DNA of 64,000 nucleotides, taken from NCBI GenBank assembly GCA_937993755.1, contig CALKMA010000028.1, positions 1 to 64,000 of the forward strand. Reading direction: 5' to 3'. A program made the translations under genes and the position numbers. Below the pieces are notes generated by a model. It made no database searches and was not told the DNA's origin. It worked only from the letters and a program-made list of their open reading frames with translations. Below, piece by piece: positions 1 through 7,829 of this stretch. Source of the DNA: HGM13233 sp900762805. Lineage in GTDB: Bacteria; Bacillota; Clostridia; Oscillospirales; Ruminococcaceae. Numbering within the stretch: position 1 is the first letter of the stretch; every line of letters starts with the position of its first letter.

Positions 1-1
1 C

Positions 2-52
2 TTTAAGTGCAACATGAAAACCGGCGAGATCGAAGTTATTGACCATCGCTGA
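2..52 (+). CDS. C-terminal end of an unidentified protein (partial)
   Basis: An open frame enters from the left edge and stops with TGA, giving a 16-residue tail that ends in EIEVIDHR. A hairpin followed by a short T-run lies 20 bases downstream, which supports this as the real end of a transcribed gene. The tail is too short to identify. I did not recognise it as SpoIVB or RecN, the usual neighbours upstream of spo0A in Bacillus. Confidence 0.5.
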   Translation, partial: FKCNMKTGEIEVIDHR

Positions 53-71
53 ACCACACACATTCACCCAA

Positions 72-99
72 ACCACCACCCACAGCGGGCGGTGGTTTT
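72..99 (+). terminator. Intrinsic terminator of the truncated first gene
   Basis: The arms ACCACC-A-CCC and GGG-C-GGTGGT form a stem with one mismatch. It is followed by TTTTC and lies directly downstream of the partial gene's stop codon. Confidence 0.6.
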
Positions 100-560
100 C
101 TCATGCCATGAACGGATAAATTATTCGGGGGTTCCCTCTGAAAAGGAATTGACAGATGACATATATGGTGGTAAGATGATAGTGATTATAATTCACACAG
201 GGCATTTTGCGCAGCACCTGACCGCGTCGGCCGGTACTGCCCCTGCCCGTCAGCACAGCATATTTCAGCAAAGTTACCGTGTCCCCTCTCCGCCGGCCGG
301 TTGTCCTTTTGCCTTTTTTACCCGCCGTACCGGCGCCGCGCACGCGGTTTTTGTCGGTTTGGCGGGTTATTTTTTCTGTTTGGGCGCGACGTGTGTCAAA
401 CGCCGTCGAGCAGCGTCTGCTGTTTGGTAAAATTGCCAAAGTTTAACAAATAACTTCAATAGTATCTGGAAAAACTGTAGATAAATGATAAAATGAGACC
501 TGTAAGCAGACCGAGGTTGACAGGTCAAAAAATGAAAAAATGAAAGGGTGGGTACAATTA
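100..560. other. Upstream region of spo0A without a clear gene
   Basis: This stretch of about 460 bases holds overlapping short frames on both strands, none with a credible ribosome binding site or recognisable product. A promoter-like TTGACA-17-TAAGAT lies at 149-177. The last 100 bases are AT-rich, as expected for the spo0A control region. No clear consensus promoter or Spo0A box could be fixed immediately upstream of the gene. Confidence 0.4.
149..177 (+). promoter_or_regulatory. Candidate sigma-A promoter
   Basis: TTGACA, a 17-base spacer and TAAGAT. The -35 is perfect but the -10 matches only four of six bases. It would give a leader of about 380 bases before spo0A, so its relevance is uncertain. 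Confidence 0.3.
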
Positions 561-1325
561 ATGAATGAGAAACAACAGGTTCTGATCGCCGAAAAGGGCA
601 CGCAATTCTCGCTGGCTTGCGCGGCCGCACTGGAAAAGCGCGGCTTTCTGGTGTCCCATTGCGAGAGGGACGGCCGCAAGCTCATTGCCGAGCTGGAGAC
701 GCGCCGGTACAGCGCCGTTCTGGCCGACGTTTTCCTTACGTCGCTCGACATGATCGGTGTGATGAACGAGCTGAAGGAAAAGAAGGTGCCGCTGCCGCAT
801 GTCTTTGTGATGGCCGGCTTTGACAGTCAGGTGATGGAGCGCGAGGTCATGCGCGCCGGCGCCTCCTACTACGTGATCAAGCCCTTCGACGTCGATGTGC
901 TGGCCGAGCGGATGGCGCAGCTCACGGCGCTGCCGCCGGCTGAGAACAAGGCGTCCAATCTGGAGCTTATCATCACCAACATCCTGCATGAGATCGGTGT
1001 GCCGGCGCATATCAAGGGCTATCACTACCTGCGCGACGCCATCCGCATATCGGTGGAGGACCGGGAGATGATCAGCTCGGTGACAAAAAAGCTTTACCCC
1101 GGCATCGCCTCGCTGCATGAAACGACGGCCTCCCGCGTCGAGCGCGCCATACGCCACGCCATCGAGGTGGCGTGGGATCGCGGCGACGTCGATACGCTCA
1201 ACAGCTACTTTGGCTATACCATCCACAATCTGCGCGGTAAGCCGACCAATTCCGAGTTTATTGCCATGATTGCCGACAAGATACGGCTTGACGGCCGCCG
1301 CCGCGCGCTGGCTTGGGCGATCTGA
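561..1325 (+). CDS. spo0A: Sporulation transcription factor Spo0A with an atypical receiver
   Basis: Spo0A is the phosphorelay response regulator that commits the cell to sporulation. The C-terminal DNA-binding domain (about residues 140-250) is canonical: TASRVERAIRHAIEVAW forms the recognition region and KPTNSEFIAMIADKIRL follows. The receiver domain (about 5-120) keeps the phosphoacceptor D56 and K107, but the usual acidic pair reads E11-K12 and the Thr/Ser switch position is A85. I chose ATG 561 because AAAGGGTGG lies about ten bases upstream; an in-frame ATG at 540 has no ribosome binding site. Length (254 residues) is normal. Identity is secure, but whether phosphorylation works as in Bacillus is uncertain. 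Confidence 0.93.
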   Translation: MNEKQQVLIAEKGTQFSLACAAALEKRGFLVSHCERDGRKLIAELETRRYSAVLADVFLTSLDMIGVMNELKEKKVPLPHVFVMAGFDSQVMEREVMRAGASYYVIKPFDVDVLAERMAQLTALPPAENKASNLELIITNILHEIGVPAHIKGYHYLRDAIRISVEDREMISSVTKKLYPGIASLHETTASRVERAIRHAIEVAWDRGDVDTLNSYFGYTIHNLRGKPTNSEFIAMIADKIRLDGRRRALAWAI

Positions 1326-1763
1326 GCGCCGCTGCGATCGCGCACGCGGCAGGGGCGGGCAAACCGCTCCGGCGGCAGCGCCCTGCCGAGCCGAGCCGCG
1401 GCGGAGAGAGGGATGAAAGCAGGAGCCTCGCCCGCCGGACGTGAAACGGCCCCGGAAAGTTAAACCGCAAATTCAGAAGCCATGGTTCAGGCGACCCGAA
1501 CGGGCCTGTTGTCTGTAAAGAGCAGACGGCAGGCCCGTTAGCCTTTATCCTACGATAAGCCCCACCTCCTGCCCTCCGCCGGGTTTTTCCGCTTTGCGGG
1601 GCACCATGGCCGCCGAGCCGCCGGCCGCCTCAGCCGACGTTTTCCCCGCGCGGCGGGGCATATCGGACGCGCGCTTCCCGCCCGCACGGTGCGCTACAGC
1701 GCGCTTTTCATATGCCAAGCGCTTGGCGCGGGACGCGCCCGCTGCTGCCGGCTGACGCCTGCC
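1326..1763. other. Intergenic region after spo0A
   Basis: GC-rich stretch with no supported gene. It contains the spo0A hairpin at 1499-1539 and ends at the promoter of the next gene. Open frames here lack ribosome binding sites and recognisable products. Confidence 0.4.
1499..1539 (+). terminator. Long hairpin downstream of spo0A
   Basis: The arms AACGGGCCTGTTGTCTG and CAGACGGCAGGCCCGTT pair over 17 positions, including two T-G wobbles. The trailing sequence AGCCTTTATCC is only weakly T-rich, so this is a probable rather than classic intrinsic terminator. Confidence 0.5.
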
Positions 1764-1792
1764 TTGCCGGAATCGGCGCTGTCTGCTATAAT
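1764..1792 (+). promoter_or_regulatory. Sigma-A type promoter of the six-helix membrane protein
   Basis: TTGCCG, a 17-base spacer and a perfect TATAAT, about 80 bases upstream of the start codon at 1874. Confidence 0.6.
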
Positions 1793-1873
1793 AAGGAAAG
1801 AACAGGGCGTCCGGGCGGTGAACCGCCGGCACACCCGGTGCCGCCGGTCCGCCGGCTGAAAGAGAGGCTTTCC

Positions 1874-2530
1874 ATGTATATCCGCAACCGCGCCCTTTCG
1901 GCCGGCTTCAAGCTGCTGCTGGCCGCTGCCGCCGCTGCCGGGCTGGCGCTGCACGTCGGGCTGCTGTCGGGCGGCCGGGTCGATTTCGGCGGCCTGCGCT
2001 ACTACACGCTGCTCAGCAATCTGCTTTGCTTCGTCTACTTTCTGGCCGACGGCATTGCCGTCGCCGCCTGCGGGCACGACATCCTGCCGCGCTTCAAGGG
2101 CGCGCTGACCATGGGCATTACCGTCACGGGGCTGGTCTATCATGTCATGCTGTCCGGCATCGGGTTCAGTATGCAGTCGGCCATGGCGGCCGCCAATCAG
2201 CTGCTGCACACCTTTGTGCCGCTCATGGCGCTGCTCGACTGGCTGCTGTTCGACCGCAAGGGCCGCTACCGTTCCTCCGACCCGCTGCTGTGGGTGCTGC
2301 TGCCCGATATTTACTTTGTTTACGCCACGCTGCGCGGCTTTCTCGGCGGGCCGGTCTCTGTCTTTCCCGGCGGCAGCCGTTTCCCCTATTTCTTTATGGA
2401 CTATGACCTTCTCGGCTGGCGGGTGCTGCTTTATGTGGCAGCCCTGCACCTCTTTTTTATCCTGCTCGGCTATCTTTTCTACGGTATCGACCGGCTGCTC
2501 GGCAAAAGGGCCGCCTCGCGCCGCGGCTGA
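1874..2530 (+). CDS. Pr6Pr-like six-helix membrane protein
   Basis: This 218-residue protein is almost entirely hydrophobic. About six membrane helices are visible, near residues 10-30, 38-62, 76-97, 104-124, 134-152 and 180-205. The pattern, with YYTLLSNLLCF, TGLVYHVMLSG, LLHTFVPLMALLDWLLF and LLPDIYFVYATLRG, matches the Pr6Pr/FAR-17a-like integral membrane family found in many Firmicutes. Its biochemical role is unknown. ATG 1874 follows AGAGAGG at a suitable distance. The gene has its own promoter and appears monocistronic. Family assignment is from remembered motifs. Confidence 0.75.
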   Translation: MYIRNRALSAGFKLLLAAAAAAGLALHVGLLSGGRVDFGGLRYYTLLSNLLCFVYFLADGIAVAACGHDILPRFKGALTMGITVTGLVYHVMLSGIGFSMQSAMAAANQLLHTFVPLMALLDWLLFDRKGRYRSSDPLLWVLLPDIYFVYATLRGFLGGPVSVFPGGSRFPYFFMDYDLLGWRVLLYVAALHLFFILLGYLFYGIDRLLGKRAASRRG

Positions 2531-2750
2531 GATACCGCCTGACAGGCGGCCTGCCGGCCCGGTTTTTCCGGTACGACAGAGCTGCCGACAGGGTCGGGAG
2601 CAGGACACGGCACCCGGTTTTGCGGCCGTCTGCGGGGGATACCGACCGAACAGACGATACGCCGCCCCGACGGGGAGAGAAGCCGGAATACTAAGGAAAA
2701 CTCAAGAAGGAAGCTTTAAGATTTTAACGCTATAAGAAAGGAATCAAGAA

Positions 2751-3425
2751 ATGGAAGAAGTGAAAAGCCCGGAACGGAGCATCAATGTCAGCGGCGCCGG
2801 CCGCCTGTCGGTCAGCCCCGATACCGTCGTGCTGACCATGAAGATCGAGGGAAAGAGCAAGAGCTATGAAAAGGCGCTGGCCGATGCGGCCGGCCGCATC
2901 GAGAGCCTGCGGGGAGCCGTCGTTTCGGCCGGGCACAAGGCCGATGACCTCAAGACGGCGCGCTTCAATGTCCGTTCGGATTACAACCATGTGCAGGACA
3001 GAAAGGAGGGTCTCCGCCGTGTTTTTGTGGGCTATGTGTGCGAGTATTCGCTGACGCTGACCTTTGCCTTTGAGCAGGAGCGCCTTGCCGCAACGATGGC
3101 CGCCGTGGCCGCCGCCAAGGCGGAGCCGGAGACGGATATCCGCTTTACCGTGGCCGATCCTGAGGCCGTGCGCGAGCAGCTGCTGGCCGGGGCGGCCGAC
3201 AATGCCCGCCGCAAGGCCGAGGCGCTCTGCCGGGCGTCAGGCGTCCGGCTGGGCAGGCTGCTGCGCATCGGCTACCGGGTCGATCGGAGCGATTTTGTGT
3301 CGGATACCGAATGCGGCAACGCAGTCGCTATGCCGATGATGGCAAAGGGCATCGCCGCCGACATGGTGCCCGAAGATATCGAGCTCAGCGACAGCGCGAG
3401 CTTTGTCTGGGCTATCGAGGATTAG
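2751..3425 (+). CDS. SIMPL domain-containing protein (DUF541)
   Basis: A 224-residue protein starting after AAGAAAGGAATCAAG. The opening pattern ERSINVSGAGRLSVSPDTVVLTMKIEG and the spacing of a second repeat (about residues 85-200) are typical of SIMPL/DUF541 proteins, whose members include periplasmic or surface proteins in other bacteria. No signal peptide or membrane helix is visible, so this copy is probably cytoplasmic. Function is unknown. It sits alone between two terminator-like elements. The family call is firm on the N-terminal motif, while any role would be speculation. Confidence 0.8.
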   Translation: MEEVKSPERSINVSGAGRLSVSPDTVVLTMKIEGKSKSYEKALADAAGRIESLRGAVVSAGHKADDLKTARFNVRSDYNHVQDRKEGLRRVFVGYVCEYSLTLTFAFEQERLAATMAAVAAAKAEPETDIRFTVADPEAVREQLLAGAADNARRKAEALCRASGVRLGRLLRIGYRVDRSDFVSDTECGNAVAMPMMAKGIAADMVPEDIELSDSASFVWAIED

Positions 3426-3684
3426 CGCGGAAAGAGCCGCCCGATCCGGCGGGGCGCTGTCGGCCCTGCGGGAAGGGGAGGCCCGCCCGTCGGGAGCCTC
3501 CGGCGCGTGGCTTGTCCTGTGATAAAAAAGAGAAGTGCGGGCAGAGCGGCGCCCTGTCCGTCAAGGCGGGAGCGTCGTCCACGCCCTGCTGACTGAAAAA
3601 GCGGCCGCAGCCCGTACAGAAGGGGATCAAAGCAGCCGCAGGGGGCCTTCGGGCGCCTTTTTTGCTCCGGCGGGGCGTTTTCCA
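3426..3684. other. Intergenic region with terminator
   Basis: GC-rich spacer with no supported gene. It carries the intrinsic terminator at 3640-3663 and leads into the promoter at 3685-3713. Confidence 0.4.
3640..3663 (+). terminator. Intrinsic terminator of the SIMPL gene
   Basis: AGGGGGCC and GGCGCCTT pair around a TTCG tetraloop with one internal mismatch, followed by a run of six T. Confidence 0.7.
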
Positions 3685-3713
3685 TTGAAATCGCCGCCCA
3701 TTATCGGTATAAT
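3685..3713 (+). promoter_or_regulatory. Sigma-A promoter of the acyltransferase operon
   Basis: TTGAAA, 17-base spacer, TATAAT, located 50 bases upstream of the start codon at 3763. Confidence 0.75.
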
Positions 3714-3762
3714 AACAGAAAACCTGTCCCATCTCATGTAAAAGCCGAAAGGAGGCGAGGCG

Positions 3763-5040
3763 ATGGCAGCCGACAAGGCATGGTATAAGCTGGACAATGC
3801 AGCCAAAATCTATCCGCCGGCCGAGACCAGCAGCTGGATGGCCATGTTCCGCCTGTCGGTGACGCTGACGGAGGAGATCGACGTTCCGCTGCTGCGGCAG
3901 GCGCTGGGGCACGCGCTGCAGCGGTTCCCGACCTTTTCCTGCCGCCTGCGGCGGGGGCTGTTCTGGTACTATCTGGAGCATATCGACGGCGTTCCGCCCA
4001 TCACCGAGGATGTCCGCAACCCCATGGCGCCGCTCAAGCTGCGGGAAAACGGCAGCTTTCTTTTTCGCGTTCGCTGCTATAATAAGCGCATTGCGCTGGA
4101 ATTCTTCCATGTGCTGACCGACGGCGCCGGCGGCATGACCTTTCTGCTTTCGCTGGTGGCCGAGTACCTGCGCCTCCGCTACGGTCTGCCGGTCGAGGAG
4201 GGCGGCTACATCCGCAGCTGCGCCGGCCGCCCCGACCCGGAGGAATGGCAGGACAGCTTTCTTAAATACGCCCGCACCGAAACGGCCCGCCGTGCCGAGC
4301 CGCCGGCCTATCAGCCGGCCGGCACTGTTGTGCCGCTGCAGCAGCTGCTGCTGGTCTCCGGCACGGCCGACGCCGAACGGCTCCGCGCCGCGGCAGCCGG
4401 CTACGGCGTCAGTGTCGGTGTGCTGCTGACAGCGGTGGCCCTGCAGGCGCTGCTGCGCGTGCAGCGGGAGGATGGCCGCCAGCGCCGCCGCGCCGTCAAG
4501 CTGTCGGTGCCCGTCAACCTGAGGCGCTTTTATCCCACCAGAACGCTGCGGAATTTTTCCTCCTATGTCAACGTCGGCATTGACGGCCGGTACGGCGATT
4601 ATACCTTCGAGGAAATTCTGACCCAGGTCAGGGGCTATATGATGCAGATGATGACCGAAAAGCAGCTCAATGCCCGCTTTTCCGACAACGTTCTGATGGA
4701 AAAAAAGCTGATCGTGCGGATGCTGCCGCTCTTTCTCAAGGATCCGGTGCTGCGCATTGCCTACATGGTGGAGGGCGACCGCTACATGACCTCGACGCTC
4801 TCCAATCTGGGGCTTGTCGAGCTGCCGGCGGTCATGCGGCCCTATGTCGATCGCATGGCCTTTCTGCTGGGGCCGCCGTCGAGCAGGCGCAGCGTCTGCG
4901 CCTGTGTGACCTACCGGGATAAAGCGGTCATCACCTTTTCCCGCACCATCACAGAATCCAAATTCGAGCAGTATTTTTTCACCTCACTTGTGCGTATGGG
5001 CGTGCCGGTGTATATCGAGAGCAACGGGAGGATCGAATAG
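3763..5040 (+). CDS. Condensation-domain acyltransferase (alcohol acetyltransferase-like)
   Basis: A 425-residue member of the CoA-dependent acyltransferase/condensation superfamily. The signature HxxxDG is present as HVLTDG, with H116 the presumed catalytic base and D120 structural. A second region with KLSVPVNLRRFYPT and NFSSYVNVGI (about 245-275) resembles the bridge segment of alcohol acetyltransferase-like proteins. No signal peptide or membrane helix is seen. It ends directly against the next gene, a zinc-ribbon membrane protein, and this pairing recurs in Clostridia. The acyl donor and acceptor are unknown. AAAGGAGG precedes the ATG. Confidence 0.75.
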   Translation: MAADKAWYKLDNAAKIYPPAETSSWMAMFRLSVTLTEEIDVPLLRQALGHALQRFPTFSCRLRRGLFWYYLEHIDGVPPITEDVRNPMAPLKLRENGSFLFRVRCYNKRIALEFFHVLTDGAGGMTFLLSLVAEYLRLRYGLPVEEGGYIRSCAGRPDPEEWQDSFLKYARTETARRAEPPAYQPAGTVVPLQQLLLVSGTADAERLRAAAAGYGVSVGVLLTAVALQALLRVQREDGRQRRRAVKLSVPVNLRRFYPTRTLRNFSSYVNVGIDGRYGDYTFEEILTQVRGYMMQMMTEKQLNARFSDNVLMEKKLIVRMLPLFLKDPVLRIAYMVEGDRYMTSTLSNLGLVELPAVMRPYVDRMAFLLGPPSSRRSVCACVTYRDKAVITFSRTITESKFEQYFFTSLVRMGVPVYIESNGRIE

Positions 5041-5748
5041 ATGGCATACTGTGTACACTGCGGCGTCGAGCTGGCCCCCAGCGAAAGACGCTGCCCGCTT
5101 TGCGACACGCCGGTGCTCGATCCCAACCGGCAGGAGGAGCCGGCTGTCGAGTCGAGCTTTCCTGAGCTGGTCGATCTGACCGACAAGCGCATCAACACCC
5201 GCTTTCTGACACTGCTCATCGGCCTGCTGCTGCTGGCCCCGCTGACCGCCGTCGTGCTGATCGACCTGCTCACCACCCACGATCTCACATGGTCGCGCTA
5301 TGTGATGGGGGCCGAGCTGTGTCTGCTGGCTTTCTTTGTATTCCCCTACAATGTCAAGCTGCGGCGGCCCTATCTGTATATTGCCGTCGATGTGGCGGTG
5401 GCCGCGCTTTATGTGCTGATGATCCACGCCGCCACCGGCGCCGCGGGGTGGTATCTGGCCTTTGCGCTGCCGCTTATTCTGGCGCTCGGCGGCACGGCGC
5501 TGCTGGGCACGATGATCTGCCGCCGCCGCGCCATCAATAAGCTCGGCAAGTGCGGCTGGCTCATTATACTGCTGGCGCTGCTGGCTGTCGCCTTCGATCT
5601 GATCCTCAGCCGCTTTCTGTTTGGCCGCGCGTCGGTCAACTGGTCGGGCTATGTGGCCGTGCCGCTGCTGGTCGTCGGGCTGCTGCTGTGGGGCGTCTCG
5701 CGCAGCCGCACCGTCTGCGACTGGATCCGCCGCAACCTGTTCATCTGA
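5041..5748 (+). CDS. Zinc-ribbon membrane protein (DUF6320-like)
   Basis: A 235-residue protein that begins one base after the stop of the acyltransferase, so the two are translationally coupled. The N-terminus is a zinc ribbon with C4-x2-C7 and C18-x2-C21. About six hydrophobic helices follow from residue 55 to the C-terminus. The architecture matches DUF6320 proteins that accompany acetyltransferase-like enzymes. It may anchor or regulate its partner at the membrane, but that is inferred only from gene pairing. Confidence 0.7.
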   Translation: MAYCVHCGVELAPSERRCPLCDTPVLDPNRQEEPAVESSFPELVDLTDKRINTRFLTLLIGLLLLAPLTAVVLIDLLTTHDLTWSRYVMGAELCLLAFFVFPYNVKLRRPYLYIAVDVAVAALYVLMIHAATGAAGWYLAFALPLILALGGTALLGTMICRRRAINKLGKCGWLIILLALLAVAFDLILSRFLFGRASVNWSGYVAVPLLVVGLLLWGVSRSRTVCDWIRRNLFI

Positions 5749-5918
5749 ATACAGAGAGTATATTTCGCACAGAAAACGACAAAATCCGATCCGAACGGCC
5801 CCGAAAAATCCAAAAAGCGCATTTGGGGAGGCGCTTCATAAAGAGTTTTCCTCTCTGCGGCTTTTGTAATCAGCCGGAAGCATCGGCTCGAAACGGTCAA
5901 TGCCGAGGGGAGCTTCGT

Positions 5919-6065
5919 ATGAGAAAGCAAGAGTATTACCTTTACCCTGCGGCAAAGGAAAGCCGGTATATTTTTAACATGCTGCTCGCCTGCCGCAACA
6001 AGCTGATCGCACAGGGCGGATACGCGGATGCGGTTGACGGGGCTATAATAAAATTGCGAAAATAA
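5919..6065 (+). CDS. Short mobile-element-type protein, probably truncated
   Basis: A 48-residue frame with CGAGGGGAG ahead of its ATG. The sequence begins MRKQEYYLYP and ends GGYADAVDGAIIKLRK. It resembles a small protein family I recall from conjugative and integrative elements of Firmicutes, whose members run about ten residues longer after the IIK motif. A 3' truncation is therefore likely. It lies at the left edge of a lower-GC accessory segment. Function is unknown. Confidence 0.5.
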   Translation: MRKQEYYLYPAAKESRYIFNMLLACRNKLIAQGGYADAVDGAIIKLRK

Positions 6066-6070
6066 GCATA

Positions 6071-6104
6071 CGGCGGCAGGGAAAAATCCTTGCCGCCGTT
6101 TTCT
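6071..6104 (+). terminator. Intrinsic terminator after the 48-residue ORF
   Basis: CGGCGGCAGGGA pairs with TCCTTGCCGCCG with one wobble across a loop of four A, followed by TTTTCT. Confidence 0.8.
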
Positions 6105-6213
6105 ATTCAAAAAATTTTCGAAAAAATGATAATAGGTGTGAGACTTTTCCGGCTTTCATACGACTAATAGGTGAAAGGGAGGGAAGATACCCCTTTTGGA
6201 AAGGAGAGAGTCA

Positions 6214-6774
6214 ATGGATAACGGTGCAAGTAGCTACCGCCGTTTCCTTGATGGTGATGACAAAGGAATAGCTGAAATCGTTGGAGATTATAAAGACGGT
6301 CTGATTCTCTATTTGAACAGTTATGTTAATAATCTGTTTATTGCCGAGGAATTGACAGAGGACACCTTTTTTCGGTTGATAACCAAAAAGCCGAGATATT
6401 CGGGTAAAAGCACATTCAAGTCCTGGCTATATGCAATCGGACGAAATGTAGCGGTTGATTTTATAAGGCACAATTCCAAGCTGCTCAATGTGCCAATAGA
6501 GGATATGGAAAACTATTTGAGTGAGGAAGAAAGCCTTGAACAATCCTACATAAAGGAAGAAAGGAAAATCATAGTCCATAAGACGCTTTCCAAGCTTGCA
6601 CCCGATTACAAAACAATACTTTGGCTTATATATTTTGAAGGATTTTCTAACAGGGAGGCGGCAGTAATATTGAAAAAGAATGAGCGTCAAATTAAAAATC
6701 TCCTCTACCGAGCCAAACAGTCCTTGAAATCAGAACTTGAAAAGGAGAGCTTCGTATATGAAGAATTGTTATGA
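6214..6774 (+). CDS. ECF-type RNA polymerase sigma factor
   Basis: A 186-residue sigma-70-family factor. Region 2 (about 20-90) includes YVNNLFIAEELTEDTFFRL and the -10 recognition segment TFKSWLYAIGRNVAVDFIR. Region 4 (about 125-180) has FSNREAAVILKKNERQIKNLLYRAKQ as its helix-turn-helix. ATG 6214 follows AAGGAGAG. The next gene starts 17 bases before this one stops, so the pair is coupled, as in sigma/anti-sigma operons. Base composition is clearly AT-richer than the flanks, which suggests lateral transfer. The target regulon is unknown. Confidence 0.88.
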   Translation: MDNGASSYRRFLDGDDKGIAEIVGDYKDGLILYLNSYVNNLFIAEELTEDTFFRLITKKPRYSGKSTFKSWLYAIGRNVAVDFIRHNSKLLNVPIEDMENYLSEEESLEQSYIKEERKIIVHKTLSKLAPDYKTILWLIYFEGFSNREAAVILKKNERQIKNLLYRAKQSLKSELEKESFVYEELL

Positions 6775-7426
6775 AATGGTAAATAGCCTGTTTGAACGCA
6801 GAGAACAGTATATTACCGAACAGAAAGGGAAAAGAAGGGTAATGACCCGTATAGCAGCTTCTGTGTGTTGTGTCTGTCTTGTTGCCTTGTTAGGCTTTGG
6901 AATGTGGCAAGAGGGTGAGTCTCCCAATAACCCTGCCGCCAACAACAAAATCATTGTTCATCAAATTGATGGATTATCGGCCACCAAGATGAACATTTGC
7001 CTTTTGGGAGATGATTTTGTCGAAATGAATAAAGCAGAGGTGAACGAATATTACGGCATCAATGTTTTCCCGACCATTCCTGATGATATCAAGGAATGGG
7101 AGGATCAGCATTTTGGCATTTACAAAAGAAACGGCGGCACCGGTGAGGTTTATTGGGATGGCATGGTGCTCAACTACTCTAACGAGGATTTTTCCAGAGC
7201 AGTAAACATCGAAGTCCAAAAGAACGCTCTGCCTGTGTGCGACTATGGCTTTCTGGAAGCCACCGAAGAAAAATCCATTATCAACAATGCTGAGGTGGCA
7301 ATCGGAGAGTCTGAAAACGGATATTGTTATGCACAGTTTCTGTATCACAATGTTGGATTCCAGGTTATAGGCGAGGGCTTGACACAAGATGAGTTTGTGG
7401 CTGTAATTGCCTCGCTGATTAAATGA
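6758..7426 (+). CDS. Membrane-anchored partner of the ECF sigma factor (putative anti-sigma)
   Basis: A 222-residue protein whose ATG overlaps the sigma gene by 17 bases and follows AAAGGAG. It has a short cytoplasmic N-terminus (1-30), one membrane helix near residues 32-50 and an extracytoplasmic domain of about 165 residues. The position and topology are those of an anti-sigma or sigma-regulating sensor. I see no canonical zinc-binding anti-sigma motif, and the outer domain is not recognised. The role is inferred from coupling and topology. Confidence 0.6.
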   Translation: MKNCYEMVNSLFERREQYITEQKGKRRVMTRIAASVCCVCLVALLGFGMWQEGESPNNPAANNKIIVHQIDGLSATKMNICLLGDDFVEMNKAEVNEYYGINVFPTIPDDIKEWEDQHFGIYKRNGGTGEVYWDGMVLNYSNEDFSRAVNIEVQKNALPVCDYGFLEATEEKSIINNAEVAIGESENGYCYAQFLYHNVGFQVIGEGLTQDEFVAVIASLIK

Positions 7427-7464
7427 GCCAAAATGAGCCTGTAATGCTACAATACGCAAAACCA

Positions 7465-7500
7465 AGGGGCAGGGTGCAATCACCCTGCCCCTCCGCTTTT
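7465..7500 (+). terminator. Terminator of the sigma/anti-sigma pair
   Basis: AGGGGCAGGGTG pairs perfectly with CACCCTGCCCCT around a CAAT loop, followed by CCGCTTTT. Confidence 0.8.
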
Positions 7501-7545
7501 GCAGTCAGAAAACAGCTTGAAACAGGGCTTTTCAGCCGGCAGGGT

Positions 7546-7704
7546 ACAATAATTCGCACAAATTGAAAAAAGGACAAAGAAAGACATAGCCTGCAGACTC
7601 CGGCAGAAGGAAGTTACCGCAACCGTTCTGAAAAGAGAAAGCAAGCCATGTCTGAGAAAATCGTACAGCTGAATGGGGGGATTATCAAGGGGACAGATCA
7701 AGGG
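7546..7704 (+). pseudogene. Left-end remnant of an IS256-family insertion sequence
   Basis: ATG 7648 opens with MSEKIVQLN followed by IIKG, which matches the N-terminus of IS256-family transposases (usually MSEKIVQLNEEVIKG). Similarity ends after about 17 residues and the frame runs into unrelated sequence. The 100 bases upstream are AT-richer and resemble the untranslated left end of such elements. No right end or transposase body is present, so the element is dead. Left boundary is approximate. Confidence 0.6.
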
Positions 7705-7829
7705 GCCGCTGCGCCGCAATGTGGTGAAAACACGCAGCGGGCCGCCCGGACAAGAGGCGGGGGGAGGACCGGAGGGCAGCGCAAGGCGGTCGTTCGGGAA
7801 AGGGGCCGGCCGGCGCGTCTGCGCGGGCG

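Noticed and set aside
540..560. Seven extra N-terminal codons for Spo0A
   Set aside because: The ATG at 540 has no ribosome binding site, while the ATG at 561 has AAAGGGTGG at good spacing and gives D56 its usual number.
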